From contig CALFXN010000621.1 in assembly GCA_937957815.1 (NCBI GenBank), positions 1-5,131 on the forward strand: DNA of 5,131 bases, written 5' to 3'. Below the pieces are notes generated by a model. It worked only from the letters and a program-made list of their open reading frames with translations, ran no database searches and had not been told where the DNA came from. The DNA is from an uncultured Synergistales bacterium. Lineage in GTDB: Bacteria; Synergistota; Synergistia; Synergistales; Aminobacteriaceae. The position numbers were made by a program, and so were the translations under genes. Below are positions 1 through 5,131 of the stretch, piece after piece (position 1 is the first letter of the stretch; each line of letters opens with the position of its first letter).

Positions 1-45
1 CCACCGAGATCTACACTCTTTCCCTACACGACGCTCTTCCGATCT
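1..45 (+). other. Illumina P5/TruSeq adapter contamination
   Basis: These 45 bases match the last 45 bases of the 58-base Illumina P5/TruSeq universal adapter, ending in the diagnostic GCTCTTCCGATCT at 33-45. The match is from memory of the adapter sequence and is exact over the whole stretch. It is a library artefact left at the end of an assembled contig, so native sequence begins at 46. It also supplies a false stop codon (TAG, complement of 11-13) and ten or so false residues to the coaE reading frame. Confidence 0.98.
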
Positions 46-748
46 CCGTCCGGCGATCGACGTATTCGCGAAGCGAGATCGCCGTCGCGAGACGCTCCGC
101 GAGAATTCTCTCACCGAAGGAACGGGCTCCGGCCTGATCTCCGAAGGCGGCTTCTCCCGCAACGATCCGGGCAAGAGGCAACAGCGTCGCCCAAAGCTCT
201 CGGACCCGGGTTTCGAGATCTTCCATCTCTCCGTCGTTTTCAATCAGGAAGTCGGCTTTTTTTCGTTTCTCCTCCCGCGGAAGAAGGAACCGCTCCCTCC
301 GGGAAAGCTCGGTCTCGTCGAGCCCGCGGAAAGTGTTCCGCCTTCCGCGGACTTCTGCCGGAGCGCCGACGTACACGGTTCCGTCCGCCCACCAAGGAAG
401 GGGGCTTTCGAAGAGAAGCGGCACTTCGACGAAAACGATCCCCTCGAGCTTCGCGAGTCGCGACTCGATTTCGACTCGAACCAGCGGGTGCAGGAAGTCG
501 CACAGCCACCGGTACTCGATGTCGGAAGAAAAAAGTTCTCGCGAGATCGCCTTTTTGTCGGCGCGGCCGTCGGGGGAAACGACGGCGTTTCCCCATCGAG
601 TTTTCGCCGCTTCGAGGACGAAGGATCGCTCCCAGAGGTCACGGACGATCGAGTCAGCGTCAAGCGCTACCGCTCCATGTCCCTCGAAGAGCCGGCAGAC
701 CGTGCTCTTACCAGCCCCAACGTCTCCCGCGATACCCAGGACGAACAT
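46..748 (-). CDS. coaE: Dephospho-CoA kinase CoaE, 3' end missing at contig edge
   Basis: CoaE phosphorylates the 3'-hydroxyl of the ribose in dephospho-CoA with ATP, the last step of coenzyme A synthesis, in the cytoplasm. From the ATG at 748 the family signatures appear in order: P-loop GDVGAGKS (residues 8-15), the DAD motif (30-32), LHPLV (86-90), VEVPLLFE (107-114) and ADFLIENDG (165-173). I chose ATG 748 over a TTG at 781 because the P-loop must lie next to the N-terminus and a strong Shine-Dalgarno sits 8 nt upstream. The gene overlaps the end of the helicase gene by 41 nt. Native sequence gives 234 residues, already longer than the roughly 200 usual for the family, so there is a C-terminal extension of unknown length. 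The frame then runs into adapter and stops at 11-13, giving a spurious GRASCRERV tail. The Gln usually seen before the second basic cluster appears to be Leu (about residue 155). Confidence 0.95.
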
Positions 749-2693
749 CGCCCCGTTCCTCCTCGCTACGATCCTCGACAACCTTGTACTGGTCCGGAAT
801 CTCCCAGAAGAAACGGGAATACCCGTTCCTCATCGTACTTCCGAAAAGCCGTCTGCTCTTCGCGCCGCTCATGTTCAGGCGCTCTTCGGCACGGGTCATT
901 CCCACGTAGCAGAGGCGGCGTTCCTCCTCGAGAGAGTCCTGGACGTCGAGACTGCGGAAGTGGGGGAAGATCCCCTCCTCGAGACCGACGAGGAAAACCA
1001 CCGGGAACTCGAGCCCCTTTGCGGCGTGGAGCGTCAGGAGGTTCACCGAGTTTCGGTCCGACATGTCCGTCGTCTCGAGATCCGTGAAAAGCGACGCCTC
1101 CGCGAGCATTTCGGAGAGATCCCCACCCGACGGGACAAGGGAGGTCAGCTCCCTGACGTTCTCGACGCGATCTTCCCACGTCTCGCTTTCCTGTTCGCGA
1201 AGAAACTCCGCGTACCCGAGATCCTCGAGAATATACGCGATGATCTCGCCGACATCCCGCGATCGCTCAAGAATCGCAGCCATGTGGGTCGCCAACTCCG
1301 ACGCCCCGAGAGCGGCCTTGGATGCAAGCCCGCTCTTCCCTTCCGAGACCAGTCTCCAGATATCGGAAGGGGGAAGGGCGGGAAAGGAAAGGATGGTGTC
1401 CGCCAGCTTCTCGAGCGATTTTTTCCCGAGTCCGCGTACCGGAACGTTTCCCGCCCTCATGAGCGATACGCGGTCCAGAGGGTTGGCCGCAAGCCGCATG
1501 AACGAAAGGACGTCCTTGACCTCCTTTCGCTCATAGAACGCGGTTCCGCGGATAACACGGTAGGGAACCAGATTCTCCATGAGTTTCTGCTCGTAGATCC
1601 GGCTCATCGCGTTGATGCGGTACAGGATGGCGATATCGCCGAAGTCATAATGTTCCCTGTTGTGAAGGCGCAGGATCTCGGATACGAGCGACGTCGCCTC
1701 CACGGTTTCATCGGGTGCGAGCAGTACGCGGATCCGCTCTCCGCTGTCACGGACGGTCCAGAGTTCCTTCTTCCGGCGATTCGAATTGCCCAGTATGAGC
1801 GCATTCGCCCCTGCCAGGATGTTGCCCGTCGATCGGTAGTTCTGGTCGAGGACGCAGACTTTCGCCGGGGGGAAATCCTTCTCGAAGTTCAGGATCATGG
1901 ACATATCCGCGCCGCGCCATCCGTAGATCGACTGATCCGGATCCCCGACGACCATGATGGCCCCCCTCTTGCCCGCCAGATATCGCAGGAGTTGATACTG
2001 AATCCGGTTCACGTCCTGGTATTCGTCCACAAGGATCCATTGGAGCCTCTGTCGCTCCCGCTCCCTGACGCCGGCGTCCGCCACGAGAAGGTGGAGCGGC
2101 AATACGAGCAGATCGTCGAAGTCCAGCGCGTTATGCTCCCGCAGGCGCTCCTGGTATCTCTTAAAAACCGGGCCCGTGACGGAATCGATCAGACCGGGCG
2201 GAGGCTGCATATCCAACGGATTCATTTCGTTCTTTATCCGGGAGACGTTCTCGAGGAGTGTCGCCGGTTCGATGTCTTTCGAGTCGAGATTCAACTCCGT
2301 CATGATATCTCTGATGAGTCCCTTCGTGTCTCCCCGGTCAAAGACGACAAATCCTTTTCTGACTCCCGTGCTTTCGAGCGCTTCATGGTTCCGGAACAGG
2401 AACTTGAGCCCGAACGCATGGAACGTGCTGACCTGTATCATCCGGGAGATCGGCCCGACCAGCTGCTGAACGCGTTCGGACATCTCGCGGGCGGCCTTGT
2501 TGGTGAACGTGACGGCGAGGATTCCCTGAGGAGAGGCTTTTCCCGAAGCGATCAGGTACGCGATCTTGTGCGCGAGAACGCGGGTCTTGCCGCTTCCCGC
2601 CCCGGCAAGGACAAGAAGCGGCCCTTCACAGTACGAGACCGCCTCCCGTTGTCTCGGATTGAGACGTTCAAGGATTGAATCGACTTCCGTCAT
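708..2693 (-). CDS. uvrD: UvrD/Rep-family (PcrA-like) superfamily 1 DNA helicase
   Basis: This is a 661-residue 3'-to-5' ATP-dependent DNA helicase of the UvrD/Rep/PcrA family, expected to act in repair and replication restart. All the SF1A motifs can be read: Q motif NPRQ (12-15), Walker A AGAGSGKT (30-37), TFTNKAAREM (62-71), TFHA (90-93), LDFDDLL (190-196), Walker B VDEYQD (222-227), motif III GDPDQSIYGWRGA (250-262), LDQNYRST (282-289), motif V TLHAAKGLEFPVVF (about 554-567) and motif VI YVGMTRAEERL (about 596-606). The ATG at 2693 was chosen because MTEVDSILERLNPRQ fits the family N-terminus; longer upstream reading frame is only the shadow of hypB. At 661 residues it is close to Rep (about 670) and shorter than typical UvrD or PcrA (about 720-740), and it lacks the C-terminal Tudor-like region. 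The start overlaps the hypB stop as ATGA, which suggests coupled translation. UvrD, PcrA and Rep cannot be told apart securely here. Confidence 0.96.
   Translation of the reverse strand: MTEVDSILERLNPRQREAVSYCEGPLLVLAGAGSGKTRVLAHKIAYLIASGKASPQGILAVTFTNKAAREMSERVQQLVGPISRMIQVSTFHAFGLKFLFRNHEALESTGVRKGFVVFDRGDTKGLIRDIMTELNLDSKDIEPATLLENVSRIKNEMNPLDMQPPPGLIDSVTGPVFKRYQERLREHNALDFDDLLVLPLHLLVADAGVRERERQRLQWILVDEYQDVNRIQYQLLRYLAGKRGAIMVVGDPDQSIYGWRGADMSMILNFEKDFPPAKVCVLDQNYRSTGNILAGANALILGNSNRRKKELWTVRDSGERIRVLLAPDETVEATSLVSEILRLHNREHYDFGDIAILYRINAMSRIYEQKLMENLVPYRVIRGTAFYERKEVKDVLSFMRLAANPLDRVSLMRAGNVPVRGLGKKSLEKLADTILSFPALPPSDIWRLVSEGKSGLASKAALGASELATHMAAILERSRDVGEIIAYILEDLGYAEFLREQESETWEDRVENVRELTSLVPSGGDLSEMLAEASLFTDLETTDMSDRNSVNLLTLHAAKGLEFPVVFLVGLEEGIFPHFRSLDVQDSLEEERRLCYVGMTRAEERLNMSGAKSRRLFGSTMRNGYSRFFWEIPDQYKVVEDRSEEERGDVRPGYRGRRWGW
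757..764 (-). promoter_or_regulatory. coaE ribosome binding site inside the helicase gene
   Basis: On the minus strand this reads GAGGAGGA, 8 nt before the coaE ATG at 748. It lies within the last codons of the helicase gene, where it encodes part of a Glu-Glu-Glu run. It decides the coaE start and indicates that coaE is translated from the operon message with its own initiation site. Confidence 0.8.
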
Positions 2694-3355
2694 GCGTTTC
2701 GCTTCTCCTCCAGCCACCGTCGCAATAGCGCGATCCATGCGTCGATTCCTTTCCCCGAAAGCGGCTCCACCATCAAGAGCGGAATTCCGGGATTCAGCCG
2801 TTCGAGGTCGCTCTGGTACAGGTCCATCCCGAACGGAACGTAGGGCAGCAGGTCCGTCTTCGTCAACAGGACCGCCTTCGCCTGGGAAAACAGCAGAGGA
2901 TACTTGAGGGGTTTGTCCGCCCCTTCGGGAACGCTGCTGACCGCAACCTTCATATCCTCCCCGATGTCGAACTCCGCCGGACACACGAGATTCCCCACGT
3001 TCTCGACGAAAAGAACGTCGATATCCTCAAGCGGCAGCGATTCCAGGGCGCGGGAGACGAGGTGCGCCTCGAGGTGACACCCTCCGTCCGTGTTGATCTG
3101 GACGGAGGGAACTCCAAGCGCGGCGATCCTCTCCGCGTCCCGCGCAGTGGCGATGTCCCCCTCGATGACGGCGCATCTGAGATCCGGGGCGCTTCTGATC
3201 GTCGTCTCGAGGAGCGTCGTCTTTCCCGATCCGGGGGATCCGATGATATTGACGTACAGGCGGCCGTCCTGCCTCATCCGCTCACGGATCCTTCGGGCTA
3301 TCGCCTCGTCCGCTTCCATCACGGACTGTCGAATCGTTATGACTCGGTTCATCAT
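2690..3355 (-). CDS. hypB: Nickel-incorporation GTPase HypB
   Basis: HypB is a cytoplasmic GTPase that works with HypA to deliver nickel to the [NiFe]-hydrogenase active site. The 221-residue protein has the SIMIBI-class G motifs: P-loop GSPGSGKT (39-46), EGDIATARD (65-73), INTDGGCHLEA (87-97) with metal ligands C93 and H94, ENVGNLVCP (118-126) with C125, a KYP segment (151-153), G4 as TKTD (165-168, where NKxD is more usual) and SGKG near 200-203. Cys93, His94 and Cys125 are the residues known in HypB to bind metal at the dimer interface. The N-terminal CxxCGC nickel site of the E. coli protein and the His-rich stretch of rhizobial HypB are both absent. ATG 3355 is preceded by GGAGGT at 8 nt; a second ATG follows directly. 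The gene starts 74 nt inside hypA, and its TGA shares bases with the helicase ATG. Confidence 0.97.
   Translation of the reverse strand: MMNRVITIRQSVMEADEAIARRIRERMRQDGRLYVNIIGSPGSGKTTLLETTIRSAPDLRCAVIEGDIATARDAERIAALGVPSVQINTDGGCHLEAHLVSRALESLPLEDIDVLFVENVGNLVCPAEFDIGEDMKVAVSSVPEGADKPLKYPLLFSQAKAVLLTKTDLLPYVPFGMDLYQSDLERLNPGIPLLMVEPLSGKGIDAWIALLRRWLEEKRNA
2704..2711 (-). promoter_or_regulatory. Helicase gene ribosome binding site inside hypB
   Basis: The minus strand reads GGAGGAGA about 10 nt before the ATG at 2693, within the last codons of hypB. It supports that ATG rather than any upstream start and adds an independent initiation signal to the ATGA stop/start overlap. Confidence 0.7.
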
Positions 3356-3704
3356 GCTGCTCCACCTCCATTGATTCTATTTCAAGCTCCATGCCGGAGT
3401 GCGTCGTCACATCCCGTCCACCGCACTTCGGACAGACGAAGGCGATGGCCTCCTGACCCTCCCATTCGGCGCCGCACGCCGGACAGGAAAAACGCAGTGG
3501 AATAACGGTGATTTCGAGAGTCGATCCGGAGAGCGACGTGTTTTCCGTTGCTACTTCGTACGCAAAGCGCATGACGTCCGGAATCACCTGACGCATCCGC
3601 CCGATCCGCAACCGGACCGAACGGACCTTTCCCTCGATGCCGTATTCGGAACACATCGGCAGGAGGCTGTCAAGAATCGCTTCGACGAGCGACAATTCAT
3701 GCAT
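3282..3704 (-). CDS. hypA: Hydrogenase maturation nickel metallochaperone HypA, with C-terminal tail
   Basis: HypA binds nickel and passes it to the hydrogenase large subunit in partnership with HypB. The 140-residue protein begins MHELSLVEAIL; the Met-His-Glu start is the family's nickel site, with His2 and Glu3 as ligands. The structural zinc site is clear: CPAC (74-77) and CPKC (91-94), two CxxC pairs. The conserved body ends near residue 115 (ELEIESMEVE), matching the family's usual 113-119 residues. A further 25 hydrophilic residues, Q116 to P140, follow because no stop occurs until 3282; this tail is encoded entirely within the overlap with hypB and its leader. ATG 3704 was chosen because MHE must be N-terminal for metal binding and GGGAGGGG lies 5 nt upstream; an in-frame TTG at 3722 would bury it. 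It is the first gene of the hypA-hypB-uvrD-coaE run. Confidence 0.97.
   Translation of the reverse strand: MHELSLVEAILDSLLPMCSEYGIEGKVRSVRLRIGRMRQVIPDVMRFAYEVATENTSLSGSTLEITVIPLRFSCPACGAEWEGQEAIAFVCPKCGGRDVTTHSGMELEIESMEVEQHDEPSHNDSTVRDGSGRGDSPKDP
3364..3369 (-). promoter_or_regulatory. hypB ribosome binding site inside hypA
   Basis: The minus strand reads GGAGGT, a near-perfect Shine-Dalgarno, 8 nt before the first of two adjacent ATG codons (3355 and 3352). Its position inside hypA shows that the long hypA/hypB overlap follows from a genuine hypB start rather than from choosing the start too far upstream. Confidence 0.85.
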
Positions 3705-3709
3705 TCCGT

Positions 3710-3717
3710 CCCCTCCC
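3710..3717 (-). promoter_or_regulatory. hypA ribosome binding site
   Basis: The minus strand reads GGGAGGGG, 5 nt before the hypA ATG at 3704. It fixes the Met-His-Glu start. It lies only 3 nt downstream of the U-tract of the hpf terminator, so there is no room for a separate hypA promoter after that terminator. Confidence 0.8.
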
Positions 3718-3720
3718 GGC

Positions 3721-3747
3721 AAAAAAAGGGGGCCCGGTCGGGCCCCC
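3721..3747 (-). terminator. Intrinsic terminator after hpf
   Basis: Read on the minus strand, an 8-bp all-G/C stem (arms 3740-3747 and 3728-3735, GGGGGCCC on the plus strand) closes a 4-nt loop at 3736-3739, and is followed at once by seven U residues (3727-3721). It lies 28 nt past the hpf stop and is a textbook Rho-independent terminator in the hpf direction. There is no T-run on the other side, so it should not act on plus-strand transcription. Its efficiency determines how much hpf transcription reads into hypA. Confidence 0.93.
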
Positions 3748-3775
3748 CGGAATCCGACGATCGTGGAAGAAAGGT

Positions 3776-4315
3776 CTATTCGTTCGGCTCGATCAAACCG
3801 AATCCGCCGCTCTTCCGACGATAGACGACGTTCACGGACGCGGTCTCCACGTTTCTGAAGACATAGAACTCGTGTCCCAGAAGATCCATGTGCATCGCCG
3901 CTTCCTTCGGCGTCATAGGACGCAGAGAGAACTTCTTGACCTTGACGATCTCGTCGGTGCTCTCCTGCGGTTCGGCTTCCTGCGGCATTCCCTCGATGTT
4001 GAAGGAAATGTCGTGGGTCTTGAGCTGGGCCCGGTCCGTAAGGAAACTCTTGTGTCGTTTTATCTGTCGTTCTATGTTCTTGAGGGCTTTGTCGAACGCC
4101 TTCCTCATGTCGGAGGCCTTCTCTTCGCCGCGCATGATCACTCCGTTTGCGTTCGAGGTAATTTCCACGTTGTACACTCCACGACCGAAGGAGACGACCA
4201 CCTGGTTGTCAAGAATCTTGCTGAAGAACTTTTCGAGTTTCGAAAGCTTCCCCTGCATGTACGATTTGTACTCCTCGGAGACTTCCGTTCCTCGGGTAAC
4301 AAAGCGCATGTCCAT
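3776..4315 (-). CDS. hpf: Long-form ribosome hibernation promoting factor HPF
   Basis: Long HPF binds the 30S decoding region and pairs two ribosomes into inactive 100S dimers under starvation. The protein is 179 residues, the length expected of the long form. Residues 1 to about 95 form the YfiA/HPF ribosome-binding domain with a basic helix (KALKNIERQIKRHK, 76-89). About 96-125 is an acidic, variable linker. Residues 126-177 are the C-terminal dimerisation domain, with the characteristic FSLRPMTPKEAAMHMDLLGH (129-148) and VNVVYRRKSGGFGLIEP (161-177). ATG 4315 was preferred to the ATG two codons later because GGAGGGG (4322-4328) is 6 nt away. It has its own promoter at 4354-4382 and its own terminator downstream, so it is probably mainly monocistronic. 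It is divergent from the aminotransferase gene. Confidence 0.97.
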   Translation of the reverse strand: MDMRFVTRGTEVSEEYKSYMQGKLSKLEKFFSKILDNQVVVSFGRGVYNVEITSNANGVIMRGEEKASDMRKAFDKALKNIERQIKRHKSFLTDRAQLKTHDISFNIEGMPQEAEPQESTDEIVKVKKFSLRPMTPKEAAMHMDLLGHEFYVFRNVETASVNVVYRRKSGGFGLIEPNE

Positions 4316-4321
4316 TTCTCA

Positions 4322-4328
4322 CCCCTCC
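4322..4328 (-). promoter_or_regulatory. hpf ribosome binding site
   Basis: The minus strand reads GGAGGGG, 6 nt before ATG 4315 and 12 nt before the in-frame ATG at 4309, which favours the first start. Confidence 0.75.
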
Positions 4329-4353
4329 ATTCCCCTTCAATTGTGTTTGGCTC

Positions 4354-4382
4354 ATTCTATCACCCGCATCGGAGATGGGCAA
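4354..4382 (-). promoter_or_regulatory. Predicted sigma70-type promoter of hpf
   Basis: The minus strand carries a -35 TTGCCC (4382-4377, 4 of 6 consensus bases) and a -10 TAGAAT (4359-4354, 5 of 6) with an ideal 17-bp spacer. A TG one base before the -10 (4362-4361) makes it an extended -10. Transcription would start near 4347, giving a leader of about 32 nt before hpf. This is a motif match only. Confidence 0.7.
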
Positions 4383-4398
4383 ATGTCCCGCGTTTGCC
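4378..4398. repeat. Inverted repeat spanning both divergent -35 elements
   Basis: GGCAAA (4378-4383) and TTTGCC (4393-4398) are perfect 6-bp inverted arms separated by 9 bp. The arms cover most of the -35 hexamers of the hpf and aminotransferase promoters. It may be an operator for a dimeric regulator, or just the symmetry of two similar -35 sequences facing away from each other. Confidence 0.45.
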
Positions 4399-4423
4399 AT
4401 ACGTCCACGATGTTCGGTATAAT
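4394..4423 (+). promoter_or_regulatory. Predicted sigma70-type promoter of the aminotransferase gene
   Basis: A -35 TTGCCA (4394-4399, 5 of 6 consensus bases) and a perfect -10 TATAAT (4418-4423) are separated by 18 bp. The predicted start is near 4430, leaving a leader of about 36 nt before the GTG at 4467. The surrounding gap is noticeably richer in A and T than the genes. Confidence 0.8.
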
Positions 4424-4438
4424 ACTCGGAACAAAAAA

Positions 4439-4454
4439 CCTTATTTATTTAAGG
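4439..4454 (+). promoter_or_regulatory. Small leader hairpin overlapping the aminotransferase Shine-Dalgarno
   Basis: CCTTA (4439-4443) can pair with TAAGG (4450-4454) around a 6-nt loop. The 3' arm contains the first four bases of the AAGGAG Shine-Dalgarno (4451-4456), which is 10 nt before the GTG start. The 5-bp stem is weak, so any effect on translation is speculative. Confidence 0.35.
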
Positions 4455-4466
4455 AGTTGAAGAATT

Positions 4467-5131
4467 GTGTTCATAGCACAACGCGCCGCGAGACTCCAGC
4501 CATCGGCGACTCTGGCCGTGGCGGGCAAGGCGAAGGCGATGAAACGGGAAGGGAAACCCGTCATTTCGTTCGGTTCCGGCGAACCGGATTTCAACTCTCC
4601 AGCCTCGGCGCTTCAGGCGGCTTCGGAGGCGATGGCGAAGGGGTACACGCATTACACTCCCGAATCGGGGATTCCCGAACTGAAGGAAGCGATCTGCCGG
4701 TATTACCGCGATCATTTCGGCATCTCGTTCGCGGTTCCCGAGGTCCTCGTGGGCGCCGGAGCGAAACCGCTGATCTACGAAGCGCTCGGCTGTCTCCTCG
4801 ATCCGGGCGACGAGACGCTCGTCTTCACGCCCGCATGGGTCAGCTATGTCGAACAGATCCGCCTCTTCGACGGGAACCCCGTTCTCGTGGACACGTCCGA
4901 TACCGGCTTCATCCCGAATATCGAACGCGTCCGCGCGGCGATCACCCCGAAGACCCGATGCATGATCGTCAATACACCGAGCAACCCCACAGGAGCGGTC
5001 TATGACGAAAGAACCCTTCTCGAACTCGCCGAACTCTCGATCGCACACGATATCACGATCATATACGACGAGATTTACGAGCGTCTCGTCTACGCGGGCG
5101 CGGTCCACCACCAGCTCCTGAACGTATGCCC
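4467..5131 (+). CDS. Class I PLP-dependent aminotransferase (aspartate aminotransferase-like), 3' end missing
   Basis: The first 221 residues of a fold-type I aminotransferase of about 400 residues are present; the frame is open to the window edge. Recognisable parts in order are PSATLAV (12-18), the substrate-loop motif GSGEPDF (36-42), YTPESGIPELK (63-73), the cofactor-phosphate loop GAGAK (96-100), PAWVSY (122-127) with the Trp that stacks on PLP, NTPSNPTG (169-176) whose second Asn (N173) contacts the cofactor, and YDEIYE (200-205) with the PLP-binding Asp201 and Tyr204. The Schiff-base lysine and C-terminal arginine lie beyond the edge. The pattern fits the aspartate aminotransferase Ib group (Bacillus/Thermus type), but substrate preference (aspartate, aromatic or other) cannot be set from this half. 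The start is GTG 4467, with AAGGAG at 4451-4456; the N-terminus then aligns with the family, while the nearest in-frame ATG (residue 25) would delete the conserved PSATLAV. Confidence 0.93.
   Translation, partial: MFIAQRAARLQPSATLAVAGKAKAMKREGKPVISFGSGEPDFNSPASALQAASEAMAKGYTHYTPESGIPELKEAICRYYRDHFGISFAVPEVLVGAGAKPLIYEALGCLLDPGDETLVFTPAWVSYVEQIRLFDGNPVLVDTSDTGFIPNIERVRAAITPKTRCMIVNTPSNPTGAVYDERTLLELAELSIAHDITIIYDEIYERLVYAGAVHHQLLNVC

Noticed and set aside
749..781. Earlier TTG start for coaE
   Set aside because: It would add 11 residues before a P-loop that normally lies next to the N-terminus, and the ribosome site points to ATG 748.
333..2678. 781-codon open frame on the plus strand, antisense to coaE and the helicase gene
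   Set aside because: Its translation has no recognisable motif, is rich in Arg, Asp and Val, and mirrors the codon pattern of the genes opposite, as GC-rich genes often do. The minus-strand genes carry complete motif sets.
2694..2984. N-terminal extension of the helicase frame
   Set aside because: The extra residues are the hypB gene read in another frame; ATG 2693 has a ribosome site and fits the family N-terminus.
3757..3764. Palindrome ACGATCGT between hpf and the terminator
   Set aside because: An 8-bp palindrome of this composition is expected by chance in GC-rich DNA; it has no partner, no promoter context and does not extend.
3872..5005. 377-codon plus-strand open frame running from antisense of hpf into the aminotransferase gene
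   Set aside because: It crosses two real genes in the wrong frames, crosses both divergent promoters, and reads Arg-rich low-information sequence over the aminotransferase.
4449..5111. 220-codon minus-strand open frame opposite the aminotransferase gene
   Set aside because: The plus-strand frame carries the full order of aminotransferase motifs with a promoter and ribosome site; the antisense frame has none.
5085..5131. Possible adapter at the right end
   Set aside because: The aminotransferase frame continues in register to the last base and no adapter sequence is visible; this is a simple truncation.

Overview
The window is ordinary, GC-rich bacterial chromosome from what looks like a short draft contig. 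It holds one leftward, tightly packed operon (hypA, hypB, a UvrD/Rep-family helicase gene, coaE), a separate leftward hpf gene upstream of it, and a divergent rightward aminotransferase gene cut off by the right edge. I found no mobile element, CRISPR array, tRNA or rRNA. Long-form HPF, the short HypB without an N-terminal Cys/His-rich region, and the gene order hpf-hypA-hypB-uvrD-coaE suggest an anaerobic, hydrogenase-bearing bacterium. From memory the order resembles Synergistota genomes, but this is a weak inference that needs a similarity search.

Layout from left to right: bases 1-45 are not biological. They match the 3' 45 bases of the Illumina P5/TruSeq universal adapter. The native sequence starts at 46, inside coaE (dephospho-CoA kinase, minus strand), whose true 3' end is missing. 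The helicase gene (708-2693), hypB (2690-3355) and hypA (3282-3704) follow on the same strand. Each gene overlaps the next: 74 nt for hypA/hypB, 4 nt for hypB/uvrD and 41 nt for uvrD/coaE. A strong intrinsic terminator (3721-3747) lies between hpf and hypA, with its U-tract only 3 nt from the hypA Shine-Dalgarno sequence. hpf (3776-4315) encodes a complete long-form hibernation promoting factor. The 151-bp gap at 4316-4466 carries two good back-to-back sigma70-type promoters, one for hpf and one for the aminotransferase gene (4467 to the edge).

HypA and HypB work together to insert nickel into the [NiFe]-hydrogenase active site (or into urease in some bacteria). The helicase acts in DNA repair and replication restart, CoaE makes the last step of coenzyme A synthesis, HPF dimerises and silences ribosomes in stationary phase, and the aminotransferase interconverts amino acids and 2-oxo acids. 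These jobs are not obviously linked; the arrangement looks like a compact housekeeping operon. The most useful observations are the adapter contamination with its chimeric protein tail, the long hypA/hypB overlap, the terminator crowded against hypA, and the symmetrical divergent promoter region. I do not see a convincing undescribed system here.
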